Positions 1 through 8,098 of a DNA stretch of 34,701 nucleotides are shown piece after piece. Under the pieces are notes generated by a model. That model saw nothing but the letters and a program-made list of their open reading frames with translations. It was not told the DNA's origin and made no database searches. Source of the DNA: Luminiphilus sp. Lineage in GTDB: Bacteria > Pseudomonadota > Gammaproteobacteria > Pseudomonadales > Halieaceae. The DNA is taken from assembly GCA_012270045.1 (NCBI GenBank), contig JAAXJC010000105.1, positions 1-34,701 of the forward strand, read 5' to 3'. Position 1 is the first letter of the stretch. Each line of letters starts with the position of its first letter. Made by a program: the position numbers and the translations under genes.

Positions 1-353
1 TCCGTGGCCCGGGGCTCAAGCACCGGATCCAGAGCGTTTAGCTGGGCCATGTCCTCCCGAAACTTCTGGGTGAACTCCGTGGTGACTGCGTCGATCGGCT
101 CGCCCCGCTCCCGGGCGGCGGCAATGATCTTGTCGTCTATGTCGGTGATATTCCTGGCGTAAACCACCGACGGGTAGAGACTGCGCAGTACCCGATAGAG
201 CACATCGAAAACCACCACCGGGCGGGCGTTACCAATGTGCACCAGGTTGTAAACCGTTGGGCCACAGACATAGAGGGTAATGCGCTCGGGATCCCTGGGT
301 TCGAATCGCTCCTTGCCGCCCGTCTGGGTATTGGTTAGCAGCAGTTCAGGCAT
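1..353 (-). CDS. cysS: Cysteinyl-tRNA synthetase, N-terminal part (runs off the left edge)
   Basis: This cytoplasmic class I aminoacyl-tRNA synthetase charges tRNA-Cys. About 117 codons are present. The translation begins [13 protein letters not shown] and then shows the family's CGPTVYN segment, whose Cys is a zinc ligand, the HIGN signature (HIGNARP) and the ITDIDDKII stretch typical of CysRS. The frame stays open to base 1, so the catalytic KMSKS half and the anticodon-binding domain lie outside the window. The ATG at 353 overlaps the last 8 bases of glnS, and a GGAG sits about 10 bases upstream inside glnS, so the two genes are probably co-transcribed and translationally coupled. The cysS-glnS order matches Pseudomonas-like genomes. 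Confidence 0.95.
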   Translation of the reverse strand, partial: MPELLLTNTQTGGKERFEPRDPERITLYVCGPTVYNLVHIGNARPVVVFDVLYRVLRSLYPSVVYARNITDIDDKIIAAARERGEPIDAVTTEFTQKFREDMAQLNALDPVLEPRAT

Positions 354-2004
354 TGGCTGCGCTCCAGGTATCGCGCAAACCAATGGTCATGTTGAACACC
401 GGTCGCTCGGCGCTGTGATCAAAGCGGTCAGCGACGAAATAGCCCTCCCGCTCAAACTGATACACCTGCTCTGGTGCAGCCTCAACTAGTGAGGGCTCCA
501 GTACCGCATCGCCAATAACCCTGAGGGAATCGGGATTCAGCGCGGACATGACATCGTCATTCTTGCCCGGGTTGGGATCGTTGAACAGACGGTCGTAGCA
601 CCGGACCTCAGCACGTACTCCCGCCTCGGCTGACACCCAATGGATCACTCCCCGGGCCTTGATCCCGTCCTCCGGATCCGCCCCCAGGGTGCCCTCTATG
701 ATCCGGGCATAGACCCGGGTGACGGCACCCGAGGCGTCGTGATCGCAGCGGTCGGCTTCAATGACATAGGCCCCGCGCAGGCGCACCCGTTTGCCGGGGA
801 CAAGGCGCTTGTACTTCTTGTTAGCCTCCTCACGGAAATCTGCCGCATCGATGAACAACTCGGAGGTGAACGGCACCGGCCGGCTGCCCATGGCCTCATT
901 GTTGGGGTGGTTGGCGACTGACAGCTGCTCCGCTTCCGGGACATTGGTCAGGGTCAGGCGCAGGGGGTTGAGAACCGCCATGGCCCGGGGCGCCGAATCA
1001 TTGAGTTCGTTGCGAACCGCGCTCTCCAGCATGGCCACATCCACCGTACTGTCCGAGCGCGAGGTGCCCACCTCCTCACAAAAGTGCCTGATTGCAGCGG
1101 GCGGATAACCTCGCCGCCGCAGGCCGGCGAGGGTCGGCATCCTGGGATCATCCCAGCCGGCCACTGCGCCGCTATCCACCAGTGCTTTCAGCTTGCGCTT
1201 GCTGGTCACCGTGTAGCTGGTGTTAAGACGGGCAAACTCGAACTGTCGCGGCCGGTGGGGCACGGGCAGGTGTTCGATGAACCAGTCGTAGAGGGGGCGA
1301 TGATCCTCGAATTCCAGGGTGCAGATGGAATGGGTCACGCCTTCGATCGCATCCTCCTGGCCGTGGGCAAAGTCATAGGTGGGATAGATCGGCCATTGCC
1401 CGCCGGTCTGGTGGTGATGGGCCATGCGGATTCGGTACAAAATCGGGTCCCGCAGGTTGATGTTCGGAGATGCCATGTCAATTTTGGCCCGCAGCACCCG
1501 GCTGCCCTCGGAAAATTGCCCAGCCCGCATACCCTCAAACAGTTCGCGATTCTCGGCTACCGAGCGGCTGCGAAAGGGACTGTCCTTCCCGGGCTGGGTC
1601 AGGCTGCCCCGATACTCCCGTGCCTCTTCAGCGGTTAGATCGCACACATAGGCGAGGCCCTGGTCAATGAGACAGAGCGCCCAGTCGTACAGCTGCTGGA
1701 AATAGCTTGAGGCATAGCGAACCTCACCATCCCATTGGTAACCCAGCCATCGAACATCTTCCTGGATGGCCTCGATGAACACCTGGCTTTCCTTTTCCGG
1801 GTTGGTGTCATCAAACCGCAGGTGACATCGCCCACCAAACCGTCGCGCCAGCTCAAAGTTGACCGTGATGGACTTGGCGTGGCCCAGATGCAGAAAACCA
1901 TTGGGCTCGGGAGGAAACCGGGTCACCAGTTGCTCCACCTGACCGCCATCGAGGTCCGACTGAATCTGGGTTTTCAGGAAATTACTGCGTGCTTCGGTAC
2001 TCAT
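346..2004 (-). CDS. glnS: Glutaminyl-tRNA synthetase
   Basis: This cytoplasmic class I synthetase attaches glutamine to tRNA-Gln. It has 552 residues, close to the 554 of the E. coli enzyme, so it is full length. The N-terminal catalytic domain shows [15 protein letters not shown], the HIGH motif as HLGH. A KMSKS-type loop is seen as VTSKRKL near residue 268. The C-terminal beta-barrel anticodon-binding region contains the conserved [18 protein letters not shown] segment. The ATG at 2004 follows an AGAGG ribosome-binding site and a TATGAT -10 candidate, giving a leader of about 18 bases. It is divergent from ppiB and overlaps the start of cysS by 8 bases. Confidence 0.97.
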   Translation of the reverse strand: MSTEARSNFLKTQIQSDLDGGQVEQLVTRFPPEPNGFLHLGHAKSITVNFELARRFGGRCHLRFDDTNPEKESQVFIEAIQEDVRWLGYQWDGEVRYASSYFQQLYDWALCLIDQGLAYVCDLTAEEAREYRGSLTQPGKDSPFRSRSVAENRELFEGMRAGQFSEGSRVLRAKIDMASPNINLRDPILYRIRMAHHHQTGGQWPIYPTYDFAHGQEDAIEGVTHSICTLEFEDHRPLYDWFIEHLPVPHRPRQFEFARLNTSYTVTSKRKLKALVDSGAVAGWDDPRMPTLAGLRRRGYPPAAIRHFCEEVGTSRSDSTVDVAMLESAVRNELNDSAPRAMAVLNPLRLTLTNVPEAEQLSVANHPNNEAMGSRPVPFTSELFIDAADFREEANKKYKRLVPGKRVRLRGAYVIEADRCDHDASGAVTRVYARIIEGTLGADPEDGIKARGVIHWVSAEAGVRAEVRCYDRLFNDPNPGKNDDVMSALNPDSLRVIGDAVLEPSLVEAAPEQVYQFEREGYFVADRFDHSAERPVFNMTIGLRDTWSAANA

Positions 2005-2022
2005 GAACAGCCTCTAAAATGA

Positions 2023-2034
2023 GGGCGCATCATA
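2023..2034 (-). promoter_or_regulatory. Candidate glnS promoter -10 with GC-rich discriminator
   Basis: On the minus strand TATGAT (2034-2029) is followed immediately by GCGCCC (2028-2023). Transcription would then start near 2022, about 18 bases before the glnS ATG. No good -35 hexamer is visible at 16-18 bases. The GCGCC discriminator is the kind associated with ppGpp/DksA-sensitive promoters of the translation apparatus. Confidence 0.5.
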
Positions 2035-2151
2035 ACAAGGCCGACGCCCTGCCGCAGGGTAATAAGGCCGGTTGCCCGCCAATTTCGACAAACCCGTGGC
2101 AGTTGCTCCCATCCTTTGGTTTTTCTGATCGCGCCCAAGGGGTAAAAGGTG

Positions 2152-2163
2152 TAGCATGCGCCC
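2152..2163 (+). promoter_or_regulatory. Candidate ppiB-lpxH promoter -10 with GC-rich discriminator
   Basis: TAGCAT at 2152-2157 is followed directly by GCGCCCCC. A start near 2164 would leave a leader of about 28 bases before the ppiB ATG. The hexamer is a poorer match than those of glnS and acnB, and no -35 is obvious, so the call rests on the shared geometry with those two promoters. Confidence 0.35.
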
Positions 2164-2191
2164 CCTCGCAAACCCCCCGGCTGGAGGCCAC

Positions 2192-2701
2192 ATGAGCGCT
2201 ACTGTTGTAGAAATGAAAACCACCTACGGTGCCATCAAGATCGAACTGGACAATGAGAAGGCGCCCAAGACCGTGGAAAATTTCCTTAGCTATGCCAATG
2301 CGGGCTTTTACGACGGCACCATTTTCCACCGCGTGATCGACAATTTTATGATCCAGGGCGGCGGCTTTGATGGTGATATGCAGCAGAAAGAAACGGCAGC
2401 TGCGATTGAGAATGAGGCCGATAACGGCCTGAAAAACGACCGCGGCACCATCGCCATGGCCAGAACCATGGATCCCCATTCCGCCACCGCCCAGTTCTTC
2501 ATCAATGTGAAGGACAACGATTTCCTCAACCACAGCGGCAAGAACATGCAGGGATGGGGCTACGCGGTGTTCGGTAGGGTCATCGACGGGGACGACGTGC
2601 TGGACAAAATCCGGGGCGTGGAGACCGGCAACCGGGCCGGACACCAGGATGTCCCGAAGGAGAGTATCGTCATCGAAGCGGTTTCGGTTGTCGGCGACTG
2701 A
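2192..2701 (+). CDS. ppiB: Peptidyl-prolyl cis-trans isomerase B (cyclophilin type)
   Basis: This cytoplasmic cyclophilin accelerates proline isomerisation during protein folding. The product has 169 residues, usual for PpiB, and no signal peptide. Cyclophilin signatures are plain: [20 protein letters not shown] near residues 35-55, containing the catalytic Arg, followed by [10 protein letters not shown] and [11 protein letters not shown]. The ATG at 2192 is preferred because GGAGG lies 4 bases upstream. The frame is open further upstream, but that would cross the candidate promoter. An ATG at 2213 has no ribosome-binding site. lpxH begins 3 bases after the stop, so the two genes form an operon. 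Confidence 0.95.
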   Translation: MSATVVEMKTTYGAIKIELDNEKAPKTVENFLSYANAGFYDGTIFHRVIDNFMIQGGGFDGDMQQKETAAAIENEADNGLKNDRGTIAMARTMDPHSATAQFFINVKDNDFLNHSGKNMQGWGYAVFGRVIDGDDVLDKIRGVETGNRAGHQDVPKESIVIEAVSVVGD

Positions 2702-2704
2702 TCA

Positions 2705-3418
2705 ATGGCCAGTACGCTGTTCATCAGCGACCTGCACCTGAGCGACAACACACCGGAAATAGAGGCGGGCCTGTACCAGTTTCTTGAGCGGGAGCAGGAC
2801 ATGGCACGCCTGTTCATCCTGGGTGATTTTTTCGAATACTGGATCGGTGATGACGACGATACGCCACTGGCACGCCGGGGCATCAGCGCACTTCGGCAGG
2901 TGAGCGCCAGAGGCACCGAGCTGTACCTGGTGCGTGGAAACCGGGACCTGGCGCTGGGTTCGGTATTCGCCGACCAGGTCGGCGCTACCCTGCTCGGGGA
3001 CACTACCGTGGTGGATCTCGAGGGCGTTGCTACCCTGATACTCCACGGCGACACGCTCTGTACCGATGACGTGGAATATCAAAAAATGCGCGCCATCCTC
3101 CATGACCCTGCCTGGCAGGCCGACATGCTGCAGCGGCCTTTGGAGGAGCGACGCCAGTTTGCCCAGGGCCTGCGCAACGCCAGCCAGGAAAAAGCGGACA
3201 AGGACCCGGACAACATCATCGACGTCAATGATGATGCGGTCGCCGCGGCCTTCGCTGATCACGGCGTGGATCGCATGATCCATGGCCACACCCACCGCCC
3301 ACATGCACACCAAACGCCTGCTGGCGAACGTCTGGTGCTGGGGGACTGGTCGGCATCACAGGGCTGGTGCGTGCGCGCTTACCAGGGCGCCTGTTCACTG
3401 GAGAGCTTCAGTTACTGA
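2705..3418 (+). CDS. lpxH: UDP-2,3-diacylglucosamine diphosphatase
   Basis: LpxH hydrolyses UDP-2,3-diacylglucosamine to lipid X and UMP in lipid A synthesis at the inner face of the cytoplasmic membrane. The 237-residue protein has the complete calcineurin-like metallophosphoesterase set: DLHLSD (Asp9, His11), GDFFEYWIGDDD (Asp41), GNRD (Asn79), HGDTLCTDD, and the C-terminal HGHTHRP. The presence of LpxH rather than LpxI or LpxG fits beta- and gammaproteobacteria. It starts 3 bases after ppiB with little ribosome-binding site of its own, suggesting translational coupling. The stop faces the convergent miaE-like gene with only 6 bases between them. Confidence 0.96.
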   Translation: MASTLFISDLHLSDNTPEIEAGLYQFLEREQDMARLFILGDFFEYWIGDDDDTPLARRGISALRQVSARGTELYLVRGNRDLALGSVFADQVGATLLGDTTVVDLEGVATLILHGDTLCTDDVEYQKMRAILHDPAWQADMLQRPLEERRQFAQGLRNASQEKADKDPDNIIDVNDDAVAAAFADHGVDRMIHGHTHRPHAHQTPAGERLVLGDWSASQGWCVRAYQGACSLESFSY

Positions 3419-3424
3419 TCCGGT

Positions 3425-4045
3425 TCAGGCCGCCGCAGGCACGCCGCTGTGAAAGCGCATTTCGCTGTCGCTGCCCTCGATAAGCTCCCGCTCCACCGTT
3501 TTGAAGTCCAGAAGTCGGGCCGCCACTTCACTGGCTGAAGCCACAGATTCAGCCAACGCCAGATAATCCCTGAAATGCCGGGCCTCGCTCTTCAGCAGTG
3601 AGTAGTAAAATTCCGACAATTCACTGTCCAGGTGCGGCGCCAGAGCCGCAAAGCGCTCACAGGAACGCGCCTCTATCAGCGCCCCCAGGATAAGTGTGTC
3701 CAGCAATCGGCCCGGGTCACGCTTTCTAACCAGGCCATGGAGTCCGGCGGCATAGCGGGATGCGGTCACGGTGACATACTCAATACCGCGCTTATCCATC
3801 AGTTTCAGCACCTGCTCGAAGTGCCGTAATTCCTCCCGGGCCAGGCGCGACATTTTGTGCATCAGTCTCGGATTGTCGGTATGGCGATGCAACAGGGACA
3901 TGGCGGTGGCGGCTGCTTTCTTCTCGCAGTTGGCATGATCGATGAGCAGGGTCACCTGGTCGGCAAGGGCGGCCCGTATCCAGGCCTCGGGGGTCGGACA
4001 GGGCAAAAAAGACAGGAGTTCGCTGATGTCTGGGGGTGCTGTCAT
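3425..4045 (-). CDS. miaE: MiaE-type tRNA-(ms2io6A) hydroxylase
   Basis: MiaE is a non-haem diiron monooxygenase that hydroxylates the isopentenyl side chain of ms2i6A37 in tRNAs reading UNN codons. The protein has 206 residues, resembling the shorter Pseudomonas-type form rather than the roughly 270-residue Salmonella protein. The ferritin-like diiron pattern is intact: Glu41 (NCEKKAA), Glu72-x-x-His75 (EELRHFEQ), Glu125 (EARSCERF) and Glu154-x-x-His157 (SEARHFRDY). The ATG at 4045 is chosen because the open frame upstream lies inside the coding sequence of the DUF1289 gene, which stops at 4050. The 4-base gap implies co-transcription. Confidence 0.88.
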   Translation of the reverse strand: MTAPPDISELLSFLPCPTPEAWIRAALADQVTLLIDHANCEKKAAATAMSLLHRHTDNPRLMHKMSRLAREELRHFEQVLKLMDKRGIEYVTVTASRYAAGLHGLVRKRDPGRLLDTLILGALIEARSCERFAALAPHLDSELSEFYYSLLKSEARHFRDYLALAESVASASEVAARLLDFKTVERELIEGSDSEMRFHSGVPAAA

Positions 4046-4049
4046 GGGA

Positions 4050-4547
4050 TCAGGACTCGCTAAACAGGTCGGCGGTGGCCAGGTAACGTTCATGGTGGGC
4101 GTCGGACAGGGACCAGAACTCATAATCCACCATTTCAAACAATTCCCGCAGCGAATGGGCCCGCCAGGGGGGATGCACGGAAAAACCAAAGGCATCGGTA
4201 TCGTTAATCTGGCTGGCACCGGCCTTTAACAAGGCGAACAGGCCACAGTACTGGTCGTGCATGGGATTGAAACGCACCTGCTGGGTCTCCAACTGCCAGC
4301 GCAGCAGACCCGAATCGGTCACCGTGAATTTGTTTTGCATACAGGTGCTCAGGAAATTGGCGAGGCGCTGGTCGACGATGGCTTTTTCCGCCTCGGTGTA
4401 GGCATTCCAGTCAATGACCTCATGGCTGAAACGCTTACAGCCCCGGCACACGGCGTCGCCGATGCCAGTGGAACAGACACCAATACAGGGGGTTCTCACC
4501 CGCCCGGCGGTGACCCCGGAGGGCTTGGTCCCAGAAACTTTATCCAT
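4050..4547 (-). CDS. DUF1289 domain protein of unknown function
   Basis: The 165-residue protein carries an N-terminal DUF1289 module (about residues 18-60) with the cysteine pattern TPCIGVCSTGIGDAVCRGC. Four closely spaced cysteines in this family suggest metal or Fe-S binding, but no activity is assigned here. The remaining 100 or so residues (RWQLETQQVRFNP, HPPWRAHSLRELFEM) are not recognised; many DUF1289 proteins are shorter. No signal peptide or membrane segment is seen. It lies 4 bases before the tRNA hydroxylase, so a role beside tRNA modification is possible but unproven. It is divergent from acnB across about 120 bases. Confidence 0.8.
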   Translation of the reverse strand: MDKVSGTKPSGVTAGRVRTPCIGVCSTGIGDAVCRGCKRFSHEVIDWNAYTEAEKAIVDQRLANFLSTCMQNKFTVTDSGLLRWQLETQQVRFNPMHDQYCGLFALLKAGASQINDTDAFGFSVHPPWRAHSLRELFEMVDYEFWSLSDAHHERYLATADLFSES

Positions 4548-4623
4548 CCGGCAAGTCTAGGGTATGGATTGTCTGAATGCACAGAATCATCCACTGCCGA
4601 TGTTATGAATTCCGGTCACAAGC

Positions 4624-4636
4624 TATACTGCGCCCC
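4624..4636 (+). promoter_or_regulatory. Candidate acnB promoter -10 with GC-rich discriminator
   Basis: TATACT at 4624-4629, a five-of-six match to the sigma70 -10, is followed directly by GCGCCCC. A start near 4636 gives a leader of about 33 bases containing the AAGGAG ribosome-binding site at 4656-4661. The -35 region (TGTTAT at 4601-4606, 17-base spacer) is a weak match. Confidence 0.5.
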
Positions 4637-4668
4637 GAAAATTACCACTCGTTGCAAGGAGTGCAGCT

Positions 4669-7281
4669 GTGCTTGAAGCTTACCGTGCCCACGTCCAAGA
4701 GCGTGCCGAACTCAACATCCCCGCAAAACCACTGACAGCCGGCCAGGTTGCAGAGTTGGTGGAGCTACTGAAGAACCCGCCTGAGGGTGAGGCAGAGTTT
4801 TTGCTGGAACTGCTGTCCACCCGGGTTCCGCCGGGGGTTGATGAAGCAGCTTACGTCAAGGCCGGCTTCCTGTCGGCCGTAGCCAAGGGCGAATCAAAGT
4901 GCGACCTGATCAGTCCTGCCGATGCGGTGGCACTGCTGGGCAATATGCACGGCGGTTACAACATCGAGACCCTGGTCACCCTGCTGACCGACCCGGAACT
5001 GGCGTCGGCGGCGGCAGAGCAGCTCAAGCACACACTGCTGATGTTCGAAGCCTTCCACGACGTGGCGGAATTGGCCAAGCAGGGTAATAGCCACGCCGAA
5101 GCGGTGATGACCAGTTGGGCCGAGGGCGAGTGGTTCACCAGGCGGGAAGCGGTGGCTGAATCCATCCAAATGGTCGTGTTCAAGGTGCCGGGGGAGACCA
5201 ATACCGATGACCTGTCCCCCGCCCCCGATGCCTGGTCGCGCCCGGACATTCCCCTGCACGCCAATGCCATGTACAAGATGACCCGGGACGGTCTGGAACC
5301 CGACGAGCACGGTACCACCGGACCAATGAAGCAGATTGACGCTATCAGGTCCAAGGGGCTGCCGGTCGCCTTCGTCGGTGATGTCGTCGGCACCGGCTCA
5401 TCACGCAAATCAGCCACCAACTCGGTGCTGTGGTTTTTCGGTGACGATATCCCCGGCGTTCCGAACAAGCGCGGTGGCGGCGTCTGCATCGGCGGCAAGG
5501 TCGCGCCCATCTTCTACAACACCATGGAAGACGCGGGAGCGCTGGTTTTCGAGGCGCCCGTGGATGACCTGGGCATGGGTGATGTCATCGAAATCCGACC
5601 CTATGACGGCAAGATACTGTCGGAGGACGGAACGGTCTTGTCAGAGTTTGCGTTGAAATCCGAGGTGCTGCTGGACGAGGTTCGAGCCGGTGGTCGCATC
5701 AACCTGATCATTGGTCGGGGCCTGACCACCCGGGCGCGGGAAGCCCTGGGGCTGGGTCAGAGCGACCTGTTCAGGACACCCGAGCAACCCGAGGACACCG
5801 GCGCCGGCTATACCCTCGCCCAGAAAATGGTCGGTCGCGCCTGCGGCGTGCCCGGCGTACGCCCCGGCACCTATTGCGAGCCCAGGATGACCACCGTCGG
5901 CTCCCAGGACACCACCGGTCCCATGACCCGGGACGAACTGAAGGACCTCGCCTGCCTGGGATTCTCGGCAGACCTGACCATGCAGTCGTTCTGCCACACT
6001 GCGGCCTATCCCAAGCCGGTGGACATCGATACCCAACACACACTCCCCGACTTCATCATGACCCGGGGCGGCGTGTCCCTGCGTCCCGGGGACGGGATCA
6101 TCCACAGCTGGCTCAACCGCATGCTGCTGCCAGACACCGTCGGCACCGGCGGCGACTCCCACACCCGCTTCCCCATTGGGATTTCCTTCCCCGCCGGGTC
6201 GGGCCTGGTGGCCTTCGCCGCAGCAACCGGTGTCATGCCACTGGATATGCCCGAGTCGGTGCTGGTGCGCTTCAAGGGCGAAATGCAGCCGGGTATCACC
6301 CTGCGTGACCTGGTCCATGCCATTCCCTACTACGCCATCCAGCAGGGCCTGCTGACGGTAGAGAAAAAGGGCAAGAAGAATATTTTCTCCGGCAGAATCC
6401 TGGAGATCGAAGGTCTTGAAGACCTGACTGTCGAGCAGGCCTTTGAACTGTCCGATGCCTCTGCCGAGCGCTCCGCTGCCGGCTGCACCATCAAGCTTAG
6501 CGAAGACACCATTGCGGAATACCTGCGCTCCAACATCGTCCTGCTGCGCTCCATGATTGCCGAGGGTTACGGCGATGCCCGCACCCTGGAACGGCGGGCC
6601 CGCAAGATGGAAGAGTGGCTCGCCAACCCCGAACTGCTGGTGGCCGATAAGGATGCCCAGTACCGTGAAATCATTGAAATAGACTTGGCGGAGGTCAACG
6701 AACCCATCGTATGCGCACCCAATGACCCCGATGACGCCCGCCGGCTCTCGGACGTGGCCGGGGATAGTGTGCAGGAAGTGTTTATCGGCAGCTGCATGAC
6801 CAACATCGGACATTTCCGGGCGGCCGGGAAGCTGCTGGAAGCCCACGGCAAGCCCGTCAGCACCCGCATGTGGATCTGTCCACCCACGCGTATGGACGAG
6901 CACCAACTGATGGAGGAAGGCTATTTCTCCATCTTTGGCAAAGCCGGGGCCAGAACCGAGATGCCAGGCTGCTCATTGTGCATGGGTAACCAGGCCAGGG
7001 TGGAACCCGGCAGTACCGTACTGTCGCCCTCAACCCGTAACTTCCCCAATCGACTGGGGGAAGGCGCCAACGTCTACCTGACCTCAGCGGAACTGGCCGC
7101 GGTGGGGGCCCTGCTGGGCAAGCTGCCGTCACCCGCCGAGTACCTGGAATTTGCGGGCAAGATCGACTCGATGTCAGAGGAGATTTACCGCTACCTGAAT
7201 TTCGACCGGGTGATCGAATTCCAGCAGCGAGCCGAGGAAGGCCAGCGCATCGCCGCGGTCCAAATCGACCAGGTGGCCTGA
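4669..7281 (+). CDS. acnB: Bifunctional aconitate hydratase 2 / 2-methylisocitrate dehydratase
   Basis: AcnB interconverts citrate and isocitrate in the TCA cycle and can also act in the methylcitrate cycle. The 870-residue length matches the E. coli enzyme (865). The N-terminus [15 protein letters not shown], the HEAT-like domain, and [20 protein letters not shown] at the swivel domain are all AcnB-type. The [4Fe-4S] ligands are visible as GSCMTN and [11 protein letters not shown] in the last quarter. Translation starts at a GTG, chosen because it restores the conserved MLEAYR start and has AAGGAG 7 bases upstream. It is monocistronic, facing the convergent marR-like gene. The acetyl-CoA and succinyl-CoA made by the paa pathway in this window would feed the cycle it serves. 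Confidence 0.97.
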   Translation: MLEAYRAHVQERAELNIPAKPLTAGQVAELVELLKNPPEGEAEFLLELLSTRVPPGVDEAAYVKAGFLSAVAKGESKCDLISPADAVALLGNMHGGYNIETLVTLLTDPELASAAAEQLKHTLLMFEAFHDVAELAKQGNSHAEAVMTSWAEGEWFTRREAVAESIQMVVFKVPGETNTDDLSPAPDAWSRPDIPLHANAMYKMTRDGLEPDEHGTTGPMKQIDAIRSKGLPVAFVGDVVGTGSSRKSATNSVLWFFGDDIPGVPNKRGGGVCIGGKVAPIFYNTMEDAGALVFEAPVDDLGMGDVIEIRPYDGKILSEDGTVLSEFALKSEVLLDEVRAGGRINLIIGRGLTTRAREALGLGQSDLFRTPEQPEDTGAGYTLAQKMVGRACGVPGVRPGTYCEPRMTTVGSQDTTGPMTRDELKDLACLGFSADLTMQSFCHTAAYPKPVDIDTQHTLPDFIMTRGGVSLRPGDGIIHSWLNRMLLPDTVGTGGDSHTRFPIGISFPAGSGLVAFAAATGVMPLDMPESVLVRFKGEMQPGITLRDLVHAIPYYAIQQGLLTVEKKGKKNIFSGRILEIEGLEDLTVEQAFELSDASAERSAAGCTIKLSEDTIAEYLRSNIVLLRSMIAEGYGDARTLERRARKMEEWLANPELLVADKDAQYREIIEIDLAEVNEPIVCAPNDPDDARRLSDVAGDSVQEVFIGSCMTNIGHFRAAGKLLEAHGKPVSTRMWICPPTRMDEHQLMEEGYFSIFGKAGARTEMPGCSLCMGNQARVEPGSTVLSPSTRNFPNRLGEGANVYLTSAELAAVGALLGKLPSPAEYLEFAGKIDSMSEEIYRYLNFDRVIEFQQRAEEGQRIAAVQIDQVA

Positions 7282-7292
7282 TCCGCATAACC

Positions 7293-7310
7293 GGGGGACT
7301 ACCCCCCCTT
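7293..7310 (+). terminator. Weak bidirectional hairpin between acnB and the marR-like gene
   Basis: GGGGG (7293-7297), a 4-base ACTA loop and CCCCC (7302-7306) form a short stem followed by CCTT rather than a real T-tract. It lies in the 61-base convergent gap, where a terminator is expected. The missing U-tract makes intrinsic termination uncertain. Confidence 0.35.
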
Positions 7311-7342
7311 GGATCAATGTAGTGGACCGAGCTGGCCCGAGT

Positions 7343-7897
7343 CTACTTCTGCTCCCCCGTCAGACTGCCGAAGGGTGGCGGGGGCTGGTCCAGGGACTCG
7401 CTCAGGTCGTTGAGCAACTGGTACAGCTGCTCCAGCTTTTCGCGACCATAGCGGGCCTCAATGTACTGGTAACGGGCCTCTGACTCGGGTGCCAATTGGG
7501 CAATCAGGTCACGACCCAGCTCGGTTATCGACACCAGCGAGCGCCGGCTGTCCCGATCACAGGGCTGTCGCAGGACGATCCCACGGCTCTCGAGATTCTG
7601 CAGGATACGACTGACGCTGGGACGCAGCAGCGAGCAGGCCCGGGCCAGCTCGCTGATATCTCGGGCGTCCTTCTCGGACAGCGCACGCATCACCCGCCAC
7701 TGCTGGGTGGACAGATCGTGGGCCCGGAGATGGGGCACAAAGGTGCGCAACACCGCCTCGTGGGCCTTGAGCAGACTCATGGGCAGGGAACGCCCGAAGC
7801 CACGCATACTTTGGGTGTTGGCCGTAGCCGAGGCCCCCACTGCCGATGGCTCGTCAGTACGGTCTTTGTTCCCGGCAGCAGAAGTTGATTTAGGCAT
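7343..7897 (-). CDS. MarR-family transcriptional regulator, HpaR-like
   Basis: This winged helix-turn-helix repressor resembles HpaR, the regulator of homoprotocatechuate degradation. The features are LLKAHEAVLRTFVPHLRAH (helix 1), LSTQQWRVMRALSE, the recognition region CSLLRPSVSRILQNLESRG (about residues 89-106) and the wing RQPCDRDSRRSLVSIT. It has 184 residues because of a Ser/Ala-rich N-terminal extension of about 30; Met31 (7807) or Met40 (7780) could be the true start, since no strong ribosome-binding site precedes 7897. It is divergent from the amidase-permease pair across about 200 bases and is the natural candidate to control it, with an aromatic acid or related compound as possible effector (inference). 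Confidence 0.87.
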   Translation of the reverse strand: MPKSTSAAGNKDRTDEPSAVGASATANTQSMRGFGRSLPMSLLKAHEAVLRTFVPHLRAHDLSTQQWRVMRALSEKDARDISELARACSLLRPSVSRILQNLESRGIVLRQPCDRDSRRSLVSITELGRDLIAQLAPESEARYQYIEARYGREKLEQLYQLLNDLSESLDQPPPPFGSLTGEQK

Positions 7898-7954
7898 GGC
7901 GCAAGCATATCAGCATGGGGCCCGCTGAGTCCCTCCATTCGACCCGCATGACAG

Positions 7955-7989
7955 CGGTTGAGCCCCTGTCGAACGGTTGTTCAGCCTGT
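7955..7989 (+). promoter_or_regulatory. Candidate operator in the marR-amidase divergent region
   Basis: Two copies of CGGTTG (7955-7960 and 7974-7979), 19 bases apart, are each followed by a GCCTGT-like element (GCCCCTGT, GCCTGT). The second copy sits in a short inverted repeat, GAAC-GGTT-GTTC (7971-7982). Placement between a MarR gene and its divergent neighbour makes an operator plausible. The rest of the 7898-8098 gap shows only a weak TATTCT (8060-8065) as a -10. Confidence 0.3.
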
Positions 7990-8098
7990 TTCCCCGTCCG
8001 GAGGGGGCAGGCGGAATGTCAATCTTATGGCCGTTTCTGCCAAGGCAATGCCGGGGCCATATTCTAGGATGACCTGTGATCGCAAGGCCCTACCCTCC

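Noticed and set aside
5641-6906. A 421-codon open frame on the minus strand inside acnB
   Set aside because: It is antisense to highly conserved AcnB sequence, has no ribosome-binding site of note and no recognisable motif.
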